Translations under genes and position numbers: made by a program | The notes under the pieces: model-generated | Databases searched by the model: none | What the model saw: the letters and a program-made list of their open reading frames with translations, nothing else | What the model was told of the DNA's origin: nothing | In this document: positions 60,901 through 64,000 of the stretch, in pieces | Position numbering within the stretch: position 1 is the stretch's first letter | Layout of the letters: every line of letters starts with the position of its first letter | From: Antedon mediterranea | Lineage: Eukaryota; Echinodermata; Crinoidea; Comatulida; Antedonidae | Assembly (NCBI RefSeq): GCF_964355755.1 | Contig: NC_092670.1 | Span: 7,031,001 to 7,095,000, forward strand | Direction of reading: 5' to 3' | Length of the DNA: 64,000 bases

Positions 60901-62877
60901 GGAAACATCAACGCTACATGTTCTTTTAACATTGAAGTTTTAGGTAAAATGAATTCCTACATAATATACTCATCCTGGTATTAAAACTGCATGTAAATTT
61001 ATTTTAACTTATTAACCATTTAAATTAATTAATTTGGCCTTCAATATCTAATTATTATCTAACTCAACCTAATTAGAGTATACTGGATTTTATTTTGGTA
61101 AAAATCAGTATCGAAATGAAGTAGGCCTATTATACCAGTTTACTGTATTTGCCATTACGTAAATTTATATATTTTTGCAGCTAAAACTATCCAAATAATC
61201 ATCTTAATTTAATTCTTGTAGATGATGTACCTCCTGTACTTACATGTCCAAATGATACACTTGTTATGCTTGGAAATACAAGTTCTACCGTTGTTGTCAA
61301 CTGGACACCAGCTAGTGTTTTTGATAATTCTGGGCTGGCTATAGTGCTTTATTCTTCACCAAAGATGAGTGGTGACAAGTTTAATATTGGCACCTTTGTT
61401 ATTACTTATACTGCCATTGATGCATTTGACAATATAGCTACGTGTACTTTTACAATAACTGTTAGAGGTAAATGAAAAATCAACTTAATTTTTGTATTTT
61501 TATATTTTGCTGTAGGCGATGCAAGTTTCACAACTGGCTGCATAGACAAGTTTTATAATTCAAAGGTTCATGATCAAGTAGCTTGTCATATGATGCCAAA
61601 TTGTAGAATGGTTATAAGGTCTGACCCATATACAATATTTTAAACTGTATTGATTTTTTTTATAGATTTGGAATTACCATATTTTGAAAAATGTCCGGAA
61701 TCGTTTACCGTAGGAACAGATCCTGGATTAGCAACAGCTAATGTGTCATGGGTTGAACCAGTTGCTATTGACAATAATGGTATAAACAGAACAGTGCAGA
61801 ATTATTATCCCAATCAGATGTACAATATTTCAACATACACTGTGATGTATATTGCTTATGATAACTCAAATAACAATGCAACCTGTGAATTTGTCATTTC
61901 AGTGGAAGGTAGGTATAACGCAAGCATTTGAATACGCAATCATTTGAATACCTAAATATATTTTGAGATTGGTGAATTGATTCCTTATTTTTAAACATCT
62001 TTTTGTAATTTGCACTTTATAAATTCAAAAACCATTACCCATTCACACGTACAATACAATATTCAGATGCTAGTTTTGTCATGGTCGGTATTATGTAAAA
62101 TAAACGCCTAGATTGTTTCTGTCGTCTTGAAAATACTCGAAGTTGAAACACTGTCTAGAACCTGGACTATATATAAACGCCATTTAAAAAAACTCATGAC
62201 TCATTGGTGTCGAAGATACATTTGTTTTAAGAGTTGACACAGAAACATGTTTACACGTTTGTATCAAGGTTATGTGTAAATCGAGTATTAATTATAGCCT
62301 ACTTAGTTAATTAAATACCCCCACAAATTAAACACTGCTCTTCTGTTGCCTTATTTAAAAAATTGCTCAAAACTCATTTTTTCGACCACTAACATGCCCA
62401 GCGCCTTTGATTTTGTACCTCGGTCTTTGAATTGACGCTTTATAAATATTGATATAATAATAATAATAATAATAATAATATAATGGCAGGTTTACATCTT
62501 TCATACCTGGCTAACTTCTCTACCAGTACAACCACAGTGTGTTTTAACCTAAAGTATAAAACATGTTGGAGACTTATATAATATCAAAATGAAACATTGT
62601 TTTTTGTTCTTTCCAGATAAAGAACTTCCAAATATTATATGTCCTGATAATATAACAAAAGAAACAGATCCTGGAATAGCCTTGACATTAGTAACTTGGA
62701 ATGTACCTGTACCAACTGATAATGTAGCAATTTTGCCAACCAGTGTAGTGGCTATTCCTCTCGTTTCTCCTCCTGTACATATTTCTATTACTGGTAATGT
62801 GGCATATGAGCAAGCTTACACAGCAGAAGATACTTCAGGGAACATTGCTTCCTGTACATTCTATATCACGGTTGAAG
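33629..62877 (+). CDS. Gene 4: long HYR array (31 intact HYR exons, both ends open)
   Basis: HYR exons run from 33629 to 62877, all phase 1-1. No start exon lies between 32792 and 33629 and no terminal exon is seen before the window end. The array either joins gene 3 through the donor at 32673 or has a start I cannot see. It includes the third E1-E4 block, a broken E5, the duplicated A-B-C-D cassette and 14 further single exons. Expected product: a very long secreted or membrane-anchored adhesion or matrix protein made almost only of HYR domains, like hyalin. The exact number of genes is uncertain. Confidence 0.5.
33914..34577. other. Intron between f' and g
   Basis: AT-rich, no coding signal. 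Two short overlapping frames (34019-34309, opposite strands) look like chance. Confidence 0.5.
34578..34826 (+). CDS. HYR exon g
   Basis: 83 codons, phase 1-1. Begins DNEDPVLVCPPNIT, has VSWTDPIVIDNSGE and ends ATCTFTVTVIG. The glycine of the D-x-SGN turn is Arg (SSRN). Closest in the window to the exon at 58966 (both have KPTSKY and VVIYD/DVIYD strands). Confidence 0.87.
37754..38005 (+). CDS. HYR exon E1c
   Basis: 84 codons, phase 1-1. Begins DQEAPDIFNCPMD and ends DSCSFFVTVKG. Matches E1a except for A versus V in the DTATGE segment. Confidence 0.88.
38237..38521 (+). CDS. HYR exon E2c
   Basis: 95 codons, phase 1-1. Begins DLETPSFNGTCPSSP and ends AICSFLVKVVG. Protein identical to E2a. 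Confidence 0.88.
38522..39101. other. Intron between E2c and E3c
   Basis: Matches 2592-3169, including the segment missing from copy 2, so copy 3 is closer to copy 1 here. No coding exon. Confidence 0.6.
39102..39353 (+). CDS. HYR exon E3c
   Basis: 84 codons, phase 1-1. Begins DEEPPVFYTCDNST and ends NSCNFTLVVVG. A-W-M replaces T-W-M at the core Trp compared with E3a and E3b. Confidence 0.85.
39354..39941. other. Intron between E3c and E4c
   Basis: Aligned with 3422-3990. A small insertion near 39804 extends the T-run before the E4 acceptor. No coding exon. Confidence 0.6.
39942..40187 (+). CDS. HYR exon E4c
   Basis: 82 codons, phase 1-1. Begins DIEDPAIANCPNN and ends AICLFNITLTG. The conserved Pro in WTPEPTATDN is Leu. 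Confidence 0.88.
40340..42826. mobile_element. 2487-bp TTAA-flanked DNA transposon (piggyBac/Kolobok-type)
   Basis: The left end AGATGTATTGTCCCCC and the right end GGGGGACAATACATCT are perfect inverted repeats, flanked by TTAA at 40336-40339 and 42827-42830. The same intron in copy 2 has a single TTAA (12908-12911) and no element: a clean empty site. Subterminal inverted similarity extends inward (GAATAG[AG]CC, GTTATTCACTT). A 114-codon minus frame (41630-41286) has no transposase motif I recognise, so it is probably non-autonomous. Confidence 0.85.
42874..42917 (+). pseudogene. Truncated HYR exon E5c
   Basis: Acceptor and first 44 nt (DLESPEIIDCPMDSI) match E5a, then homology stops. The frame continues through unrelated sequence (TMSTNEISNTYINWEISSSH) to TAG at about 43012-43014. 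The HYR core, second Cys, donor and terminal stop exon are lost. The sequence at the break (ACAATGAGTACCAACGAA) recurs at about 48006. Confidence 0.8.
42918..43261. other. Sequence between broken E5c and exon A
   Basis: Unique apart from the 33-bp match to 48006 and a short TA run near 43038. It ends in the ATTTATACAG acceptor of exon A. Confidence 0.5.
43262..43504 (+). CDS. HYR exon A
   Basis: 81 codons, phase 1-1. Begins DTESPTLDCVSNVTV; Val replaces the usual Pro after the first Cys. Core VSWPIPETTDNSG, end ETCTFNVTVIG. Older than A' and A'': its upstream intron differs. Confidence 0.88.
43600..43848 (+). CDS. HYR exon B
   Basis: 83 codons, phase 1-1, GTGAGT donor. Begins DNEDPVFDCPDNIM and ends ASCFFTVTVEG. 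It has four cysteines instead of two (extra Y-N-C and V-S-C), suggesting a second disulphide. Confidence 0.88.
44152..44409 (+). CDS. HYR exon C
   Basis: 86 codons, phase 1-1. Begins DNENPNITCPSDFN, has IQWDVEYTENTES in place of the P-x-ATDNSG core, and ends DNCTFYVTVRG. Confidence 0.87.
44614..44856 (+). CDS. HYR exon D
   Basis: 81 codons, phase 1-1. Begins DEEDPVISSCSMNI; Ser replaces Pro after the first Cys. Core ATWMTPNASDNSGN, end DICIFNVTVIG. Confidence 0.87.
45016..45258 (+). CDS. HYR exon A'
   Basis: 81 codons, phase 1-1. Begins DAESPTFNCVSNVTV. Exactly 1754 bp after exon A. Shares its upstream intron with A''. Confidence 0.88.
45354..45602 (+). CDS. HYR exon B'
   Basis: 83 codons, phase 1-1. 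Begins DIEDPVFDCPDNIM and has four Cys as in B. Differs from B by very few bases (D-I-E for D-N-E, WNV for WNM). Confidence 0.88.
45906..46163 (+). CDS. HYR exon C'
   Basis: 86 codons, phase 1-1. Protein identical to exon C (DNENPNITCPSDFN ... DNCTFYVTVRG). Confidence 0.88.
46368..46610 (+). CDS. HYR exon D'
   Basis: 81 codons, phase 1-1. Protein identical to exon D. No third D copy exists; exon E (48642) takes that position. Confidence 0.88.
46770..47012 (+). CDS. HYR exon A''
   Basis: 81 codons, phase 1-1. Begins DSESPTFNCVSN and ends QTCMFNVTVIG. Nearly identical to A' up to the last 40 bp, then changed (NNVQTCM for NNGETCT), marking the edge of the recent duplication. Confidence 0.88.
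47100..47351 (+). CDS. HYR exon B''
   Basis: 84 codons, phase 1-1. Begins DNEDPVFYCPSGNIM and ends ESCFFSITIEG, with the four-Cys pattern of B. One extra codon (S-G-N) and a different upstream intron show it is an older copy. Confidence 0.87.
47352..48110. other. Intron holding a LINE 3' tail
   Basis: 47700-47941 looks like a + strand CR1-like LINE 3' end (TTCAGCTAAGGCTGCGATGA, then a TGAAA-type tail and an A-run). At about 48006, ACAATGAGTACCAACGAA matches the break of E5c. Nothing else is recognised. Confidence 0.5.
48111..48368 (+). CDS. HYR exon C''
   Basis: 86 codons, phase 1-1. Begins DNENPSIECPSDFNV, has IQWDVKYTDNTQS and ends YNCTFIVFIRG. Diverged copy of C. Confidence 0.87.
48642..48884 (+). 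CDS. HYR exon E
   Basis: 81 codons, phase 1-1. Begins DTENPMMNCPDGIV, has ANWVEPDITDNSA and ends VNCTFIVTIIG. It occupies the place of a D-type exon after C''. Confidence 0.87.
48885..49292. other. Intron, nothing recognised
   Basis: 408 bp, AT-rich, ending in a TTTCTCCCTCAG acceptor. Confidence 0.6.
49293..49532 (+). CDS. HYR exon F
   Basis: 80 codons, phase 1-1. Begins DVEIPIFDPCPSNIDV, has VNWTISVYDNVGV and ends AECTFNVTVTG. The donor GTAATA is weaker than most. A 2.9-kb repeat-rich intron follows. Confidence 0.86.
49533..52475. other. 2.9-kb repeat-filled intron
   Basis: Holds a GC-rich hairpin (49641-49671, related to 21449-21481), a diverged core of the long-TIR family (about 49895-50240) and an inverted right end of that family (about 51556-52022, finishing AAATTTATATATAG). 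50240-51550 is unique and somewhat CpG-richer, with several AGGCCTA words; no exon is recognised. Confidence 0.55.
51556..52022 (-). mobile_element. Right-end fragment of the long-TIR element
   Basis: Same sequence, same orientation as the end of 25254-27285, including CCGAATTTTGCCCTTACGTA and terminal TATATATAG. Left part lost. Confidence 0.65.
52476..52718 (+). CDS. HYR exon 52476
   Basis: 81 codons, phase 1-1. Begins DTEPPEYIGCPTNMIV, has VTWIEPAATDNAGV and ends TTCMFEVTVQG. The SGN turn is degenerate (TAGLK). GTATTT donor. Confidence 0.87.
52999..53244 (+). CDS. HYR exon 52999
   Basis: 82 codons, phase 1-1. Begins DTEDPVFINCPMSPIEV, has VSWDDPQPMDNSGM and ends GICSFTVIVQG. Acidic turn EDEDGN replaces D-x-SGN. 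Confidence 0.88.
53429..53671 (+). CDS. HYR exon 53429
   Basis: 81 codons, phase 1-1. Begins DNENPEFNCSIGNVLV (Ser instead of Pro after the first Cys), has ADWTFTDATDNVGV and ends DSCSFYVIVIG. Confidence 0.87.
53922..54167 (+). CDS. HYR exon 53922
   Basis: 82 codons, phase 1-1. Begins DKYPPVISDCPDYPVM, has ANWTEPIASDNSGY and ends AICLFSVDIVG. Tyr replaces the usual Glu at position 3. Confidence 0.88.
54168..54656. other. Intron 5' part before the LINE
   Basis: AT-rich with a T/A-rich low-complexity stretch (about 54430-54520). No gene seen. The intron was about 0.9 kb before the LINE insertion. Confidence 0.5.
54657..58025 (-). mobile_element. Defective CR1/Jockey-type LINE, itself interrupted
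   Basis: Minus-strand order: endonuclease C-part (57999-57619; GDLNLNW, TTIDLVFTN, SDHHAI), connector (57484-57047), RT N-part (56942-56600; ISNYRPVLLTPICCKILEKY, QHGFFPSRSC), then an insertion, RT core (55800-55414; YYSKAFDKLPH, GIPQGSVLGP, FADD), and the thumb and C-end (55292-54717). The 3' tail is A-rich (ATAAAATAAAATAAAAATAA on the plus strand, about 54674). It is 5'-truncated within the endonuclease and frameshifted between the pieces, so inactive. Confidence 0.85.
55830..56599. mobile_element. Short TIR element inserted in the LINE reverse transcriptase
   Basis: Outer ends AAGTCGCGTG and CACGCGACT are inverted. Inside, two direct arrays of GACAGACC-type repeats (about 55847-55915 and 56504-56573) each start after GGATACCGGACCGACAG or GTGATACCGGACCGACAG and end CCGACATAGTGAACTATA. 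The core is non-coding. It splits the LINE frame between RIDVIF and YYSKAFD. Superfamily unknown. Confidence 0.6.
58060..58335 (+). mobile_element. LINE 3' tail fragment
   Basis: A non-coding stretch ending GCTTGACGAAATAAATACAT and TTGAATTGAAT, typical of the 3' UTR and microsatellite tail of CR1-like LINEs. No coding part is seen. Lies just before the acceptor of the HYR exon at 58421. Confidence 0.4.
58421..58666 (+). CDS. HYR exon 58421
   Basis: 82 codons, phase 1-1. Begins ENEAPIFYTCPSNIT (Glu for the first Asp), has VNWSDPSVSDNSGE and ends AVCSFIIYIYG. The D-x-SGN turn is DPYNN. Confidence 0.87.
58966..59214 (+). CDS. HYR exon 58966
   Basis: 83 codons, phase 1-1. Begins DDDDPNLQCPSDIT, has VTWSDPIVNDNSGE and ends AMCKFTITVTG. 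Closest paralogue is exon g (34578): shared KPTSKY and DAVDSSGNAA/DSVDSSRNSA. Confidence 0.88.
59499..59741 (+). CDS. HYR exon 59499
   Basis: 81 codons, phase 1-1. Begins DKENPVINNCPIDTTV, has ISWIEPEAIDNSGY and ends ATCSFTVTVEG. Confidence 0.88.
59814..59840 (+). CDS. Candidate 27-nt micro-exon
   Basis: Between HYR exons, ATAATTGTAG is followed by a frame D-SQKEKKQS and then G|GTAAAT, giving 27 nt with phase 1-1. A Lys/Gln-rich linker of nine residues would fit the rule of the array. Short length makes chance possible. Confidence 0.3.
59981..60226 (+). CDS. HYR exon 59981
   Basis: 82 codons, phase 1-1. Begins DNEAPVFTFCPDSQSV, has AAWDTPTASDNSET and ends MTCTFTITVEG. The SG-x-x-F turn is TTFKF. 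Confidence 0.88.
60227..60691. other. Intron, nothing recognised
   Basis: 465 bp, AT-rich, with T-runs. An 86-codon hydrophobic frame (60423-60683) looks like chance. Confidence 0.55.
60692..60943 (+). CDS. HYR exon 60692
   Basis: 84 codons, phase 1-1. Begins DNEAPIITSCPENIET, is Thr-rich (TTDTITDSTTVTWTPITTAT) and ends ATCSFNIEVLG. It has a third, unpaired Cys (TTCIEQG). Confidence 0.87.
61222..61467 (+). CDS. HYR exon 61222
   Basis: 82 codons, phase 1-1. Begins DDVPPVLTCPNDTLV, has VNWTPASVFDNSGL and ends ATCTFTITVRG. The intron before it carries a diverged end of the long-TIR family (about 61040-61170). Confidence 0.88.
61666..61908 (+). CDS. HYR exon 61666
   Basis: 81 codons, phase 1-1. 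Begins DLELPYFEKCPESFTV, has VSWVEPVAIDNNGI and ends ATCEFVISVEG. The D-x-SGN turn is DNSNN. Confidence 0.88.
61909..62616. other. Intron with a LINE 3' fragment and (TAA)n
   Basis: At 62339-62392 the plus strand reads SSVALFKKLLKTHFFDH and a stop, the usual C-terminus of CR1-like ORF2. It is followed by a short 3' UTR and an ATA/TAA microsatellite (about 62452-62480). The rest is unique. Confidence 0.55.
62330..62482 (+). mobile_element. CR1-like LINE 3'-end fragment
   Basis: ALFKKLLKTHFFDH followed by a stop and a TAA-repeat tail: very short 5'-truncated copy. Confidence 0.5.
62617..62877 (+). CDS. HYR exon 62617
   Basis: 87 codons, phase 1-1. Begins DKELPNIICPDNIT, has VTWNVPVPTDNVAI and ends ASCTFYITVEG. 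It has a longer middle loop (VVAIPLVSPPVHISITGN) and lacks the SG-x-x-F turn. Last HYR exon in the window; donor GTATTG. Confidence 0.87.
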
Positions 62878-63056
62878 GTATTGTAACGAAAATCCATTCT
62901 CGGGTTCGTTCCCTTTTGGGGGGAAGGGTCTGCGGTACCACGGCACACTCGAATGAAACAAACAAATCAATTACAATTTTTGGAGTGACCTTTATTCTTC
63001 TCTGATTCCAAATTATTGGTAACAACCGATTATAATAATTAATTAGATTAGTTCTG
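62878..63056. other. Intron start after the last HYR exon
   Basis: Short unique stretch with a GGGTTCGTTCCCTTTTGGGG segment before the minisatellite. No exon seen. Confidence 0.5.
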
Positions 63057-63715
63057 CTATGACGCCGGACTTGAAACAACAGCGTAACCACCAGTAATGA
63101 CGTAACCTCCAATAGTAGCGTAACCACCAACAACGGCGTAACCTCCAACATGCACGTAACCACCGATAAATGACGTAACCTCCAATAGTAGCGTAACCAC
63201 CAACAGCACGTAACCACCAACAATGGCGTAACCTCCAACCAGCAACGTAACCACCAACAATGTGTAACCTCCACAGCACGTAACCACCAACAATGGTGTA
63301 ACCTCCACAGCAACGTAACCACCAACAATGGCGTAACCTCCACAGCAACGTAACCATCAACAATGGCGTAACCTCCACAGCACGTAACCACCAACAATGT
63401 TGTAACCTCCACAGCAACGTAAGTTTCACCAACAATGGTGTAACCACCACAGCAACGTAACCACCAACAATGTGTAACCTCCACAGCACGTAACCACCAA
63501 CAATGGTGTAACCTCCACAGCAACGTAACCACCAACAATGGCGTAACCTCCACAGCAACGTAACCACCAACAGTGGTGTAACCTCCAACAGCATGTACAC
63601 CAACACAATGGTGTAACCTGTAACAGCAACGTAGCCACCAACAATGGTGTAACCTCCACAGCACGTAACCACGTACCGGCTAACAGGGTAACCACCAGTA
63701 GTCTTAACCACTGGC
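63057..63715. repeat. Minisatellite, about 35-bp unit of two 17-18-bp halves
   Basis: Alternating GTAACCACCAACAATGG(C/T) and GTAACCTCCACAGCAAC half units, about 18 full units. The left third is more degenerate (CCAATAGTA, CCAACATGC). Half-unit deletions break the phase. Long minus-strand frames (up to 267 codons, rich in W, L, V, H and C) result from the repeat and are not a gene. Confidence 0.9.
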
Positions 63716-64000
63716 TAATAGGTGTACCCACCAGAAAAACAGTATCACAACCACGGGGTGTACCACGGGCTAACTGTATCTCAAGCCGTATCACAACCAG
63801 TAGGTGCAACCTCCGGCTCAGCTATCTCAAATAGTGATACAACCAGTACAGTAGGCGCAACCTCCGGCTCACTATGTCTCAAAAGCCCCTTTCTCACAGA
63901 TGTGCCTGCAATATACCGGTACAGTGCTGGCGTCGTGCCGGTATCGTTACCGGCATATACCCATTCTCATCGGACTATCGTGCCGGAAATATAACCGGTA
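63716..64000. repeat. Degenerate repeat sequence at the right edge
   Basis: AGTAGG(C/T)GCAACCTCCGGCTC occurs twice (about 63799 and 63850), with related GTATCACAACCA words, then a CCGGTA-rich end. A plus frame (63722-63994) is Ser/Thr/Val-rich and low-complexity; no domain. It continues the minisatellite theme and is cut by the window end. Confidence 0.5.

Noticed and set aside
62861-63711. Long minus-strand frames (up to 267 codons) rich in W, V, L, H and C
   Set aside because: They are translations of the minisatellite in several frames; composition and periodicity follow the repeat and no splice or start context supports them.
63057-63715. CRISPR-like regular array
   Set aside because: Units are contiguous with no unique spacers, and the surroundings are eukaryotic.

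Overview
This is a eukaryotic, AT-rich, intron-rich window from an invertebrate animal. It is dominated by hyalin-repeat (HYR) exons. I read 43 intact HYR exons plus one truncated one, all on the + strand. Every one is a single exon with phase-1 introns on both sides, opening at D-x-E-x-P...C-P and closing at ...C-x-F-x-V-x-V-x-G|GT. Expanded HYR genes, many TAGGCCTA-type words, Penelope-like elements and CR1/RTE-like LINEs all suggest an echinoderm or a related deuterostome. The species is not determinable from the sequence alone.

Layout. (1) 1-8850: a segmental unit with five HYR exons (E1a-E5a), a putative terminal exon with a stop at 4812, and a signal-peptide exon at 5301 that begins the next gene. 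(2) 8853-16538: a second copy of the unit (E1b-E5b, stop 13319, signal-peptide exon at 13806). (3) 16704-32791: an HYR exon, small Ser/Thr/Asn-rich linker exons, a somatomedin-B exon, a CUB exon and an HYR exon with its own optional stop. Its introns are filled with LINE, Penelope, MITE and foldback elements. (4) 33629-42917: two more HYR exons, then a third copy of the unit (E1c-E4c). Its E5 exon is cut short, and a 2.5-kb TTAA-flanked transposon sits just upstream of it. (5) 43262-62877: 25 HYR exons, including a four-exon cassette duplicated in tandem with an exact 1754-bp period. A defective LINE (54.66-58.03 kb) is inserted in one intron. (6) 63057-64000: a minisatellite of 17-18-bp half units.

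Interpretation. The best model is a tandem cluster of secreted or extracellular-matrix genes: gene 1 (3' part only), gene 2 (signal peptide + 5 HYR), gene 3 (signal peptide + HYR + SMB + CUB + HYR) and a long HYR array (gene 4). Gene 4 either joins gene 3 by splicing or lacks a visible start. All coding exons found are phase 1-1, so duplication, skipping or run-on splicing keeps the frame. The E5-type exon carries a possible switch: its donor can join a stop-bearing exon 60 bp away or the next HYR exon. Paralogous copies give empty sites for two transposons. No RNA genes, prokaryotic features or CRISPR arrays were seen. Exon-intron structures are inferred from splice signals, phase and homology between copies, with no transcript evidence.
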